Below, one piece after another: positions 45,634 to 55,070 of a DNA stretch of 64,000 nucleotides. The notes beneath the pieces are model-generated. The model worked only from the letters and a program-made list of their open reading frames with translations, searched no databases and was not told the origin of the DNA. Position 1 is the stretch's first letter. Every line of letters begins with the position of its first letter. Made by a program: the position numbers and the translations under genes. Source of the stretch: Desulfamplus sp964425195 (lineage in GTDB: Bacteria > Desulfobacterota > Desulfobacteria > Desulfobacterales > Desulfobacteraceae); the NCBI GenBank assembly GCA_964425195.1, contig CAYRLG010000016.1, forward strand, positions 1-64,000, read 5' to 3'.

Positions 45634-47307
45634 ATGGAATCTATCTGGAATCAAGTTAAAGAAAATATGAAAAACCTATTGCCTGATCACAGCTTTAGGA
45701 TGTGGATTCAGCCAATACAGTTTATAGGTTTTGAATTTTCTACAACTGACAATTCAGATACCCATATTCTCAGATGTGAACCAAAAGGATTTGAGACCAA
45801 GGTTGATAAAGTAATAGAAGATTCTCTAAATTCTGTTGTGATAAAACTTTTGTGCCCTAACTCTTTTTCAAAAAAACGCATTAAAGATAACTATATTGTG
45901 GGTATGACCCAAGAGTTTTTGAAGTTGAGTCATGAATTTAAATTGGCTAATGTTGTAATAGAGTTGGATATTGCATCTAACTACAATACAGGAGTTAAAA
46001 CAAACTCATCTCATAAAGAAAAGAGAGTAAAAATAGAGAACCATAAAACAGACAGTATCAATATAAATAAAAAAAGCGGATTAATAGCGGTATCTGCTGC
46101 TGAATTAACCTCTTATGTTGCTAAACTTGGCGAAACAAATCCCATTAATAAGAGAAAATCTATAATTAATACAAGTAACGGGAAAATATCTGCAACTCAC
46201 CAACTTGGCTCTAAAAATCAGAGATACGCATCAGCTCCTGATCAACTCCCTCTTCCGGGTTTAAACAGAATATTTGACACTGGCAGAATGTTGAAAAAAG
46301 ATTTTACTTTTGATCATTTTGTTGTTGGTAACAATAATGATTTTGCATATACAGCCTCTCTTTCGTTAGCTCAAGGTGTAAATAGCTCAAACAGTGCGAT
46401 CTATCTGCTTGCTGGAACAGGACTTGGAAAAAGTCATCTATCACAGGCTGTTGGACATCACGTTATTAGTCAAGGAATTACAGATAAGGTCTTTTATGTT
46501 ACTGCTGAAGATTTTACTAATGAGATGGTTCATGCTATTAAAAACTATACAATCAGCAACTTTAAGGAGAAGTACAGAAAAAAGTGTGATGTGCTTATAC
46601 TTGAAGATATCCATTTTCTCTCTGGTAAAGAGGCAACTCAAAAAGAGCTTGCAATGACCTTAGACTATCTTCTTGATGCTAATAAGAAAATTATCTTTAG
46701 CGGCTGTTATCTTCCTGATGATATACCTAAGATGAATGATCAGTTAAAGTCTCGATTGACAATGGGACTTGTCACAAAAATGGATGCTCCAGATTTTGAG
46801 ACCAGAGTAAAAATTCTTAAAAAAAAGTCACAAACTAATGGCTATAAAGTTCCGAATAGTGTTATTGAGTATATTGCACAAGAGCTTTGTGACAACGTCA
46901 GGCAGTTGGAAAGCGGACTTTCAGGAGTTATTGCTAAAGGTTCACTTATGGGAGAAAAAATTACTCCTGAACTTGCTCGTGCTGTTCTTGAAAATATATC
47001 AAAGAGCAAAAAAAATATAACAATAGATTCTATAAAGCGTTTGATTTGTACAGAGTTTGGAATTTCTGAAGCAGAACTTGTCTCTACATCAAGAAAGAGC
47101 AAACTTGTCTACCCAAGACAGATGGCAATATATCTTGCCCGTAAATATACAGATCAACCTATCAAAACAATTGGTAAAAGTTTTAATAGGTATCATGCTA
47201 CAGCTATTCACTCAATAAATGCTGTTGAAAAGGCAATCGAGCAGCAAGGAGCTGTTTCTAAACAGCTAACATATCTTTATAAAAAAATTGAAAGCGGAAA
47301 AATTTAG
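45634..47307 (+). CDS. dnaA: DnaA-family replication initiator, divergent
   Basis: A 557-residue AAA+ initiator. Domain I (1-95, WNQVKENMKNLLPDHSFRMWI) is followed by a long low-complexity linker (about 105-215). Domain III has Walker A GTGLGKSH (261-268) and a Walker B-like LILEDIHFL, and domain IV is at 455-557. The usual DNA-recognition signature GGRDHTTV is replaced by NRYHATAI (518-525), one residue shorter, so box specificity probably differs. The next gene is an oxidase, not dnaN. It may be the sole DnaA or a second paralogue of the kind some Desulfobacterales carry. GGAG precedes the ATG. Confidence 0.88.
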   Translation: MESIWNQVKENMKNLLPDHSFRMWIQPIQFIGFEFSTTDNSDTHILRCEPKGFETKVDKVIEDSLNSVVIKLLCPNSFSKKRIKDNYIVGMTQEFLKLSHEFKLANVVIELDIASNYNTGVKTNSSHKEKRVKIENHKTDSININKKSGLIAVSAAELTSYVAKLGETNPINKRKSIINTSNGKISATHQLGSKNQRYASAPDQLPLPGLNRIFDTGRMLKKDFTFDHFVVGNNNDFAYTASLSLAQGVNSSNSAIYLLAGTGLGKSHLSQAVGHHVISQGITDKVFYVTAEDFTNEMVHAIKNYTISNFKEKYRKKCDVLILEDIHFLSGKEATQKELAMTLDYLLDANKKIIFSGCYLPDDIPKMNDQLKSRLTMGLVTKMDAPDFETRVKILKKKSQTNGYKVPNSVIEYIAQELCDNVRQLESGLSGVIAKGSLMGEKITPELARAVLENISKSKKNITIDSIKRLICTEFGISEAELVSTSRKSKLVYPRQMAIYLARKYTDQPIKTIGKSFNRYHATAIHSINAVEKAIEQQGAVSKQLTYLYKKIESGKI

Positions 47308-47380
47308 TTAAAAGCCTATCTAAAAATTATTTTAAGTTAACGTTGCATTGAGTTATTTAAACTCTCTTGGGTATAAAACT

Positions 47381-48757
47381 ATGAGTCTAAAAGAGTCTCT
47401 ATATCAATCCCTACATAAAATAACTGGTGGCAATACTACGGTAGAGCCAGAAGATCTGTGTTGTTACGGATATGATGCAACAGGAGAGCACTTTATGCCG
47501 GACATCGTTCTGTTTCCTGGCTCTACTTCGGAAGTTTCAGAGATACTTGCTCTTGCATCAGATGCGAAAATCCCTGTAATTCCAAGAGGTAGCGGTTCTG
47601 GTACAACAGGAGGCTCTCTTCCTGTTAAAGGCGGTATTGTTATGGCAATGAACAGAATGAACCATATTCTTGAGATTGATTGCGATAACTTAATCGCAAA
47701 GGTTCAACCTGGTGTTATAACTGGAGAGTTGCATAAAACTGTAGAAAGATATGGGCTTTTCTATCCTCCTGATCCCGCAAGTTCTGCTTTTTGTACTATT
47801 GGGGGAAACTTAGGCGAGTGTGCAGGAGGTCCTAAGGCTGTTAAATATGGGGTTACACGAGACTATGTACTTGGTCTTGAAGCCGTTTTACCATCAGGAG
47901 AAATTATACATACGGGTGTAAAAACTGCAAAAGGTGTTGCTGGATACGATCTCACTCGTCTTATTGTAGGGTCAGAAGGTACACTTGCAGTTATAACTCA
48001 AGCAACTTTAAAACTTCTGCCTCTTCCTGCATCTGTAAAAACAATGGCTGTCCTCTTTTCAACTATAGACCAGGCTGCTCAAACCGTATCTGCAATTATC
48101 AAAGAGTCTGTTATACCACGATGTGTAGAATTTCTTGATAGATCATCAATTGATTGTGTAAGAGAACAATTTGGTTTTCTCCTACCTGATGATATCAATG
48201 CTATTTTAATTATTGAAGTTGATGGAAGTGTTGATGTGACAGCCAAAGATACCCAGAAAATAAAAGATTTTTGCATTTCTAAAGGTGCTGTAAAGGTGGT
48301 TATTGCATCAGACTTAAAGCAAGCGTCAGATTTATGGCGTGCAAGAAAGGCACTATCAACAGCACTTTTTAAAATAGCACCAAATAAGCTGAATGAGGAT
48401 ATTGTTGTACCGTTAAGCCTGATTCCTGAAATGGTTAGAAGAGTTGCGCAGATTCAGAAGAGAACGGGACTTAAAATTGTGAGTTTTGGTCATGCAGGTG
48501 ATGGTAATATCCATTGCAACATAATGTATAATAAAAAGAATAAAGAGGAGCTTATGCTTGCCCACTCTGCTATGGACGAACTCTTTGCCCATACGCTTGA
48601 GCTTGGAGGGACAATAACAGGAGAGCATGGTGTTGGAATTACAAAGATGAAATATCTGCCAAAAGAGGTAATGAAATGTGAAATTGAGCTTATGCGGGGA
48701 ATCAAAAAAGTATTTGATCCCGGGAATATTTTGAATCCCGGGAAGATTTTTACTTAA
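47381..48757 (+). CDS. FAD-linked oxidase, glycolate/lactate oxidase GlcD subunit type
   Basis: A 458-residue FAD-dependent 2-hydroxyacid dehydrogenase of the GlcD/D-lactate family. The FAD-binding PCMH domain has PRGSGSGTTGG (about 66-76) and PPDPASSAFCTIGGNLGECAGG (cited in part). The C-terminal domain has the HAGDGNIHCNI motif and GEHGVGITK followed by FDPGNILNPGK. I start at ATG 47381; a TTG at 47348 would add 11 residues. The electron acceptor and substrate are not determined. No GlcE or GlcF partner is adjacent. Confidence 0.9.
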   Translation: MSLKESLYQSLHKITGGNTTVEPEDLCCYGYDATGEHFMPDIVLFPGSTSEVSEILALASDAKIPVIPRGSGSGTTGGSLPVKGGIVMAMNRMNHILEIDCDNLIAKVQPGVITGELHKTVERYGLFYPPDPASSAFCTIGGNLGECAGGPKAVKYGVTRDYVLGLEAVLPSGEIIHTGVKTAKGVAGYDLTRLIVGSEGTLAVITQATLKLLPLPASVKTMAVLFSTIDQAAQTVSAIIKESVIPRCVEFLDRSSIDCVREQFGFLLPDDINAILIIEVDGSVDVTAKDTQKIKDFCISKGAVKVVIASDLKQASDLWRARKALSTALFKIAPNKLNEDIVVPLSLIPEMVRRVAQIQKRTGLKIVSFGHAGDGNIHCNIMYNKKNKEELMLAHSAMDELFAHTLELGGTITGEHGVGITKMKYLPKEVMKCEIELMRGIKKVFDPGNILNPGKIFT

Positions 48758-48761
48758 CGTC

Positions 48762-48983
48762 TTAATTCATTCGTGCCTGATAGATATCCATTGTTAGAAT
48801 ATGATCAAGCAGATCAACACCTGGGTTTTGACTGTGTTCAATTGCACAAGATATGGAGTCTGAGCAATATTTAGTACATATAATATTGTTTTTATTGAAT
48901 TCTCCGAAACAATCAAGAGTGTCTCTTGAGTCTTCAATGAGTTCTCCATCTAATATGAATTGATCATTCTGGTAGAATTTCAT
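48762..48983 (-). CDS. small cysteine-containing hypothetical protein, 73 aa
   Basis: An acidic 73-residue protein with cysteines at 25, 36, 40 and 46 (CTKYCSDSISC), which could hold a metal or form disulfides. AAGGAA lies nine bases before the ATG, supporting expression. It ends five bases from the end of the convergent GlcD-type gene. It is unrecognised, with no signal peptide or membrane segment. The DNA is free of longer competing frames here, which adds some support. Confidence 0.6.
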   Translation of the reverse strand: MKFYQNDQFILDGELIEDSRDTLDCFGEFNKNNIICTKYCSDSISCAIEHSQNPGVDLLDHILTMDIYQARMN

Positions 48984-49230
48984 GTTGTTTCAGTTCCTTC
49001 AATTTTATTTTTAATTAATATTTTACAAATATAATATTTCAATAACGTGATATAGTCAAATCTCATTTGATACATATACTTTCTTGTTTGTTCTATACGT
49101 TTACCTAATTTTACCTCAGACATCTTTATAACATTTATTTATAATATAATAGATGCTCCCATCATGGTCAACCTGTTTATTGTTGTTTTTACTATTTGGA
49201 TTTAAATGTATATATTCAAATATAGAATCA

Positions 49231-50871
49231 CTATCGCTTATAGCGACTCATTATCATCTCTTCAAGTCGGCTTACCAAAGGCTTCAATGTCTCCTGATCT
49301 GTTGCAGAGATAAGTATCCCCTGATTTAAAAGCCACGCATTCTCAAATGTTTGTATATCAACTTTATCCTGCTTGTTGAACACATATATTACAGGTATGG
49401 TATCTAACTTAAGTTTCTCAATTATTTTATCAACAGATATCATCTGTTGCTCATGCCTTGGATTGCTTATATCAACCACATGGAGCAAAATATCTGCATC
49501 CTCAAGCTCCTCAAGAGTTGCATGAAAAGCCTCCATTAATTCATCGGGAAGATTTTGAATAAATCCAACTGTATCTGTAATTATAACCTCAATATCCCGG
49601 GGAAATCTAAGCCTCCTACTTGAAGGATCAAGTGTTGCAAAGAGTTTGTCCTCTGCTACAATTTTACTTTTTGTCAATGTATTGAGTAGAGTCGATTTTC
49701 CTGCATTTGTGTAACCAACAATAGATATAATAGGTACCTGTTTACGATTTCTCTTTGCCCTCTGTTGATTTCTCTGCTTTCTTATCTGCTCTATCTCTTT
49801 TCCAAGAAAGGTAATTTTTTCACGAACTCTTCTGCGGTTTATCTCAAGTTTTGTCTCACCAGGACCTCTTCCGCCTATTCCTCCGGTAAGCCTTGACATA
49901 GCAGTATTTTTTGTGATGAGTCGAGGCATAAGGTATTTAAGCTGGGCAAGCTCAACTTGAAGCTTTCCTTCACGGCTTTTGGCACGCCTGGCAAAGATAT
50001 CAAGTATAAGCTGTGTTCTATCAATAACCTTCATCTCAACAAAATCTGTGATTGAACGTATTTGGGCAGGTGTAAGCTCTGTGTCAAATATCATCATTGT
50101 AGCATACTTTTGAATGGCATGAATTGTAAGCTCTGCAAGTTTACCTTTACCAACAACAAATTTAGGATCAATCACCTTTCTTCTCTGTATTGCTGTGCCA
50201 ATCACCTTAATATTACTTGTCTTGCAAAGCTCTTCAAGCTCATCTAATGAGGCTCTGGCATTTATACCTCTATCAATTCCATCAGCAGCGACATGGATTA
50301 ACAGGGCTTTCTCCTGACCTACCTCTGCTTTGTAAAGAGAGTTGTTTTTCGAAAGCTCAGCCTCAAGATCAACGATCATACCTGTGCAATCCATTGAGAG
50401 AGAATCAATGGCAAGAGGTTTCATGACCTCATAGGGTTCTCCATCTTCTGAAGGTAAAATATGGGCTGGATAGACTCTATCTACACTCCCGTCATCAGAC
50501 ATTGTAACTGCTGCCATAAAATCTAATCTCAGAAGGGCAAGATCTGTAAGATCATCTTTAGTAAGAGGTTCTCTATTCAGGTGTGTATGGATACATCGCA
50601 GACCTTTAAGCTGTCCAGGACGAGCTCTATATTCAGGCGTTTCTGGTATTACAATTCCTTGAGCATCTCCTACAATTACATATACAGTTTTACCACTCCT
50701 GTTAATAAGAAGAGCTACCTGGCGTCTAATATCATGAGAAATAGCTACAAGAGCCTCAAGTTGTGTCTCTAAAATGATCTTTTCTGGTGAAGTTCTATAT
50801 AGGTATAGATTTTCAAGCTCTCTTATTTGGCTTGCTTTAAGTCCGGCTGTGTTCTCAATATTTTTTTTCAT
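49231..50871 (-). CDS. hflX: ribosome-associated GTPase HflX
   Basis: A GTPase that binds and splits stalled or hibernating ribosomes. It is about 546 residues, long for the family because of a roughly 170-residue N-terminal extension before the HflX nucleotide-binding N-domain. The GTPase motifs are GYTNAGKSTLLN (G1), a G2 region FATLDPSSRRLRF, DTVGFI (G3, followed by QNLPDELMEAF) and FNKQDKV (G4). The glycine-rich HflX signature GGIGGRGPGETKLE is present. I start at ATG 50871, one codon after a TTG, with GAGAG upstream. It follows dnaB in the same direction. Confidence 0.94.
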   Translation of the reverse strand: MKKNIENTAGLKASQIRELENLYLYRTSPEKIILETQLEALVAISHDIRRQVALLINRSGKTVYVIVGDAQGIVIPETPEYRARPGQLKGLRCIHTHLNREPLTKDDLTDLALLRLDFMAAVTMSDDGSVDRVYPAHILPSEDGEPYEVMKPLAIDSLSMDCTGMIVDLEAELSKNNSLYKAEVGQEKALLIHVAADGIDRGINARASLDELEELCKTSNIKVIGTAIQRRKVIDPKFVVGKGKLAELTIHAIQKYATMMIFDTELTPAQIRSITDFVEMKVIDRTQLILDIFARRAKSREGKLQVELAQLKYLMPRLITKNTAMSRLTGGIGGRGPGETKLEINRRRVREKITFLGKEIEQIRKQRNQQRAKRNRKQVPIISIVGYTNAGKSTLLNTLTKSKIVAEDKLFATLDPSSRRLRFPRDIEVIITDTVGFIQNLPDELMEAFHATLEELEDADILLHVVDISNPRHEQQMISVDKIIEKLKLDTIPVIYVFNKQDKVDIQTFENAWLLNQGILISATDQETLKPLVSRLEEMIMSRYKR

Positions 50872-50976
50872 CAACTCTCTTATATTTTATATTTTATCTT
50901 AAATTGAGTATAAAAAGTTTATTAAGACTTTAAAAACACCTCTTGTTGGCGTGGATAAGTGAACTCAAACTATTTT

Positions 50977-52374
50977 TTACTCGTAAGATTGATAGGATTG
51001 ATAGGATTCATCGGCTAACTCTTCAAAACGGGTAAAAGCTCCTCTAAATACCATGTTAGCTGTTCCAACCGATCCATTTCTATTTTTGGCAATAATTATC
51101 TCTGCTTTACCTCTGTTTGGATTGTTCTCATCTTTGTTATATACCTCATCCCTATAGATAAAGGCAACAATATCAGCATCTTGCTCTAACGCACCAGACT
51201 CTCTAAGATCAGATAGTAGAGGACGCTTTTCAGCTCTCTGCTCAAGCATACGGTTTAACTGAGATAAGGCAATAACAGGAATATCAAGCTCTTTTGCAAG
51301 ACCTTTTAATGATCTTGATATCTCAGCAATTTCAAGGTCTCTTCTTTCTGAGTGAAAAGGTGCCTTCATCAACTGTAGATAATCTATAATGACAAGTCCC
51401 AACCCTTTATCCATTTTAAGCCGACGGGTCTTAGTTCTTATCTCCATTACAGTGATATTTGGTGTATCATCAATAAATATAGGAAGATCATTTAAGATCG
51501 AGGCTGCCTCAGATACGCTTTGAAGGTCTTCATCACTTATAAAACCACCTTTTAGCCTTTTTGAATCAATTTGTGCCTCTGACGTTAAAAGTCTCATGGA
51601 GAGCTGTTCTCTGGACATCTCAAGAGAGAAGACAGCTACTGGAGCAGTCTCTTTTAGTGCGACATTGCGTGCAATGTTGAGTGCAAACGCAGTCTTTCCC
51701 ATACTGGGTCTTGCAGCAATAATTATTAAATCTGATCTCTGAAGACCTGACATAATAGCATCTAATCTACTATATCCTGTAGTAAGACCTGCTGAAAATC
51801 TCCCATGCTCTATACTCTGTTCAATACTTTTTATATTTGTGTCTATAAGCTCACCAAGACTTGTAAAAGATGAGGTCGATTTTAGTTCAGATATTTTAAA
51901 AACAGAATTTTGAGCAAAGTCAACTATATCTGAAAAATCACCTCTATCTTGCATACACCTATCTATTATAGCCATTGAGCTATGAATAAGTGAGCGTAGT
52001 GTCGATTTACCTTTAATTATATTTGCATAATGGATGGCATTAATAGCAACTGGAGCGGCATCAGCAATAGCAGCTAAAAAAGCTGCACCACCAACCTCTT
52101 CAAGCTCATCTTTCTCTTTTAGTCGCGTTGCAACAGTTACAAGATCAGCTGGTTGATCTTTGGAAAATAGCTCTACAACAGCCTTAAATATCTTTTCATG
52201 TGCCTTTTTATAAAAATCTTCAGGTTTTAGAATCTCAAGAACATCTAATATCGTGTCATTGTCTATGAATATGGCACTCAGTAGAGACTCTTCAGCATAT
52301 ATGTCGTTAGGTGGAACCTTTTCTAAAAGAGGGTCTTTAAATTTATTTTTTGAACTTACCACAACAGTATCCAT
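50977..52374 (-). CDS. dnaB: replicative DNA helicase DnaB
   Basis: The hexameric fork helicase. It is 465 residues, with an N-terminal DnaB-N domain (DIYAEESLLSAIFID to about 125) and a C-terminal RecA-like domain. That domain has Walker A ARPSMGKTAFALN, VAVFSLEMSREQL, Walker B GLVIIDYLQLM, and the arginine-rich SDLRESGALEQDADIVAFIYR region. It lies downstream of the rpsF-rplI cluster, a common bacterial arrangement, but a terminator in between separates their expression. The short C-terminal tail ends in a Tyr-Gln-Ser repeat (SYQSYQSYE). Confidence 0.96.
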   Translation of the reverse strand: MDTVVVSSKNKFKDPLLEKVPPNDIYAEESLLSAIFIDNDTILDVLEILKPEDFYKKAHEKIFKAVVELFSKDQPADLVTVATRLKEKDELEEVGGAAFLAAIADAAPVAINAIHYANIIKGKSTLRSLIHSSMAIIDRCMQDRGDFSDIVDFAQNSVFKISELKSTSSFTSLGELIDTNIKSIEQSIEHGRFSAGLTTGYSRLDAIMSGLQRSDLIIIAARPSMGKTAFALNIARNVALKETAPVAVFSLEMSREQLSMRLLTSEAQIDSKRLKGGFISDEDLQSVSEAASILNDLPIFIDDTPNITVMEIRTKTRRLKMDKGLGLVIIDYLQLMKAPFHSERRDLEIAEISRSLKGLAKELDIPVIALSQLNRMLEQRAEKRPLLSDLRESGALEQDADIVAFIYRDEVYNKDENNPNRGKAEIIIAKNRNGSVGTANMVFRGAFTRFEELADESYQSYQSYE

Positions 52375-52430
52375 ATATAATAGGGTTGGATTGTAATTTA
52401 AGAACTGAATTTTAAGGAGCTTAAGCAGAA

Positions 52431-52471
52431 AAGCAAAAAGATTCAGCCGAGCAATGCATCACTCGGCTGAA
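52431..52471 (-). terminator. intrinsic terminator between rplI and dnaB
   Basis: TTCAGCCGAG (52442-52451) pairs with CTCGGCTGAA (52462-52471) with a 10-nt loop. On the minus strand it is followed by TCTTTTTGCTTTT. It lies 55 bases after the rplI stop. Confidence 0.82.
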
Positions 52472-52525
52472 AAATATCTGGAAAAAAACAGTCGTTTCAA
52501 AAAAAGTATTATGAATTAAAACAAA

Positions 52526-52981
52526 TTAAGCATTTGCTTGCTCTCCAACAACTTTAACTGTAATTTCAGGCTCAACATCCTTATAAAGACGGACAGGAAC
52601 CTTATATTCACCAGTAATTTTAATAGGTTCAGCAAGAAGAATAGAGCGTCTCTCTATATCTATATTCTGAGCATCAAGAGCAGCTTTTATATCGTGTGTT
52701 GTCACAGAGCCGTAAAGTCTGACCTCTTCATAAACTTTAGCTTTAATAACACACTCAATATTTTTAACTTTCTCCGCCATCTGTTGAGCAAGCTCCTTCT
52801 CCTTTGCAATCTGTAATTCAAATTTCAATCTTGCTTGCTCAATCATTTTTTTGTTTTGAGGTGTAGCCTCAACAGCTTTTCCCTGTGGAAAAAGATAATT
52901 TCTGGCATATCCTGGGGCAACTTTACACTCACTTCCAACAATACCAAGAGTGTCTATTGTTTCTTTAAGTATTACTCGCAT
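52526..52981 (-). CDS. rplI: 50S ribosomal protein L9
   Basis: A ribosomal protein at the base of the L1 stalk, 151 residues from ATG 52981 (MRVILKETIDTLG). GGAGG lies nine bases upstream, so an upstream in-frame start adding nine residues is unlikely. The N-terminal glycine-rich signature GSECKVAPGYARNYLFPQGKA, the long connecting helix and the C-terminal domain (YGSVTTHDI) are all intact. It belongs to the rpsF-rpsR-DUF2232-rplI cluster. Confidence 0.96.
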   Translation of the reverse strand: MRVILKETIDTLGIVGSECKVAPGYARNYLFPQGKAVEATPQNKKMIEQARLKFELQIAKEKELAQQMAEKVKNIECVIKAKVYEEVRLYGSVTTHDIKAALDAQNIDIERRSILLAEPIKITGEYKVPVRLYKDVEPEITVKVVGEQANA

Positions 52982-53101
52982 ATTTAGCAACCTCCGATAA
53001 AGGTTCATCCTGAATAACAGGTTTTAGTTTATGTTAAATTTAAATTGTACTCAATTTTGTCAAGTTAGTTGTTTTAATGCAACTTTATTTAATTTAGCAG
53101 A

Positions 53102-54142
53102 TCATCCATCTGAAGATTGTCCATCAGAATCGCTAACTATCCCTATTTTTCTGAAGTTCATCCATGTATCAAAAAAACCAAGAGCTATAATTGCTAATAT
53201 TAGTATCTGTTGAATGGCAATTATACTGTAAATAGATATCTTCAATAAAAGAGGTACTCTTTTTCGTTCAAAAATGAATGATATAATAGCAACTCCCTGA
53301 AAGAAATATATTGGCATAAGAATTATAATGCAGTTAAATGCAGTAATCTTAAGACCTTTACCGGGTATTATCATAAGCAACACTAATGCAATAACAACCC
53401 AGACTATATACTCGGATGCTCTCCAATGATTAAGATTTTGTAACTGAATTAGATGGATACCCTTTTTATCTAAAATCTTTTTTATAAAAAGAATATTTAC
53501 CCATACAACAAAAGATAACAGAGTCAGTATCAATGCGGGAAGCATTCTTACCAATAGATACTCAATGGCGTTAATTGAGTTAGAGATTATCTCTATACTC
53601 TCTGGTGGCATCCCCATATTTTTATATAGTACAAGAGCGAGTTTCAAATTTTCAGCAACATACCCTGACACTAAATCGACTACACTCTGTCCTGTTGATG
53701 CAGCGTAGAGAAAAAAGGCTGCTGAACATACTCCAATCGTTGATATAAGGCTATAAACAAAAATCTTTTCAATAGAGAGCCTTAGTTCAATGAACTCTCC
53801 AAGAAAAAAGCCCACCAAAAGAAGTGCACCGTAAAACAGCATGTCAATTGATAAGAAAAAACTATCACTAACCTCTGACAAACTATTTAATGTTGATAGA
53901 CCACTGCTATCACCTGAAAAGAGACGTACTGCTACAAATGCCATTGCAAACACTACTAACATTATAAGAGCGCCAGGATTTCTACCAAGTTTTAATCTAA
54001 AATAGAGAGCCGGCATAGGCAATACTACAGCCATGAAGAATCCCAATATAGGCATATAGATGGTTACAAAAACTATCAACATGGAGATGGCTATTCCAGA
54101 AGATATCTCCCTTAACAGCCTATTTTTTTCCTTAATCTCCAT
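53102..54142 (-). CDS. DUF2232/YybS-family membrane protein
   Basis: A 346-residue integral membrane protein with about eight hydrophobic segments, encoded between rpsR and rplI. That position is the usual one for YybS-like DUF2232 proteins, which supports the family call. Landmarks are PMPALYFRLKLGRNPG after the first membrane segments and IPGKGLKITAFNCIIILMPIYFFQG near the end. The function is unknown in the family. Homologues are sometimes linked to envelope or spore processes by context only. Confidence 0.88.
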   Translation of the reverse strand: MEIKEKNRLLREISSGIAISMLIVFVTIYMPILGFFMAVVLPMPALYFRLKLGRNPGALIMLVVFAMAFVAVRLFSGDSSGLSTLNSLSEVSDSFFLSIDMLFYGALLLVGFFLGEFIELRLSIEKIFVYSLISTIGVCSAAFFLYAASTGQSVVDLVSGYVAENLKLALVLYKNMGMPPESIEIISNSINAIEYLLVRMLPALILTLLSFVVWVNILFIKKILDKKGIHLIQLQNLNHWRASEYIVWVVIALVLLMIIPGKGLKITAFNCIIILMPIYFFQGVAIISFIFERKRVPLLLKISIYSIIAIQQILILAIIALGFFDTWMNFRKIGIVSDSDGQSSDG

Positions 54143-54177
54143 AGTATATCATCCAGTGCTCTTTTTAAGCATTATAA

Positions 54178-54429
54178 TTAACTCAACTTTCCAACGTATG
54201 GTAAAAGTGCAATAGTTCTTGCCTGCTTGATAGCTGTGGCAAGGGTTCGCTGATGTTTGGCACATGTTCCTGTAATTCTTCTTGGTATAATCTTGCCTCT
54301 TTCAGTGATAAATGATCTCAGATTTTTGGAATCTTTATAATCAATTTCAATTGAGCTGTCTGCACAAAATCTGCATACTTTCCGGCGTTGAAAAAATCTC
54401 TTTTTTGTGTTTTTTCTCTGAAATGCCAT
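54178..54429 (-). CDS. rpsR: 30S ribosomal protein S18
   Basis: An 83-residue small-subunit protein that pairs with S6 on the platform. FQRRKVCRFCADS, DYKDSKNLRSFITERGKIIPRR (cited as landmark, in part) and GTCAKHQRTLATAIKQAR match the family closely. The N-terminal CRFC pair suggests the zinc-containing variant, although only two cysteines are near each other, with a third in TGTC. The ATG overlaps the rpsF stop by one base. Confidence 0.97.
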   Translation of the reverse strand: MAFQRKNTKKRFFQRRKVCRFCADSSIEIDYKDSKNLRSFITERGKIIPRRITGTCAKHQRTLATAIKQARTIALLPYVGKLS

Positions 54430-54881
54430 TATTCCTCATCCTCCTCATCATCGTCTTCGTCAAGACCATCTTCATCATCGTCCATAATATCATCATCATT
54501 TGATAAATCATCTTCTGAATCTACAGCATCAAGTGATGTAACTTTATACTCTGGTCCTGCAGCAATCTCTTGTTTAAGAGCCTCTTCATCAATATCTTTT
54601 TCAACAAGAATAGTCATGAACTTCATAATGTTTTCATCTAAGCGGAGATTTCGCTCTAACTCCTTGACGATATCTCCATCACCACCGTATGTCAAACAAA
54701 GGTAGTAGCCACGCGATTTCTTCTTAATTTCATAGGCAAGTTTTCTATTACCCCAATCCTCAATTTTTACAAGGAGTCCACCAGTTTGGGTCAGCAGGTT
54801 TGTGAACTTCTTGAAAAGATTTTTTCTGGCTTCATCCTGAAGATCGGGATTGGCAATAAAAATTGTTTCGTATCTTCTCAT
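54429..54881 (-). CDS. rpsF: 30S ribosomal protein S6 with acidic tail
   Basis: S6, the partner of S18, is 150 residues including a standard 100-residue RRM-like core (MRRYETIFIANPDLQ, then WGNRKLAYEIKKKSRGYYLCLTY, cited in part). A strongly acidic C-terminal tail follows, with about 25 Asp/Glu. Acidic tails on S6 are known, and in E. coli S6 the C-terminus is modified with glutamate. GGAG precedes the ATG. Two strong hairpins lie in the leader, consistent with S6:S18 autoregulation. Confidence 0.96.
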   Translation of the reverse strand: MRRYETIFIANPDLQDEARKNLFKKFTNLLTQTGGLLVKIEDWGNRKLAYEIKKKSRGYYLCLTYGGDGDIVKELERNLRLDENIMKFMTILVEKDIDEEALKQEIAAGPEYKVTSLDAVDSEDDLSNDDDIMDDDEDGLDEDDDEEDEE

Positions 54882-54905
54882 ACTCTTCTCCTTACGGATA
54901 ATAAA

Positions 54906-54964
54906 GCCCTGATGTTCTATATCAGGGCAAGGATTTAAATTACCACCTGATAAGTGATCAGGTG
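54906..54964 (-). promoter_or_regulatory. double-hairpin leader of rpsF operon
   Basis: On the minus strand, CACCTGAT/ATCAGGTG (54957-54964 with 54944-54951) is followed by GCCCTGAT/ATCAGGGC (54921-54928 with 54906-54913), both perfect 8-bp stems, 25 to 83 bases before the S6 start. The position suits a ribosomal-protein autoregulatory leader or attenuator. I could not match the known S6:S18 leader consensus with confidence. Confidence 0.5.
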
Positions 54965-55070
54965 AATTATAAAAAATAGGTAATATATCACTCTGTTGTT
55001 ATTGTGGTCAATAAAAATTCTAAATAAAGAGCCATTCTAAATTTTAGAAATTATAAGGGTTATAATTTTT

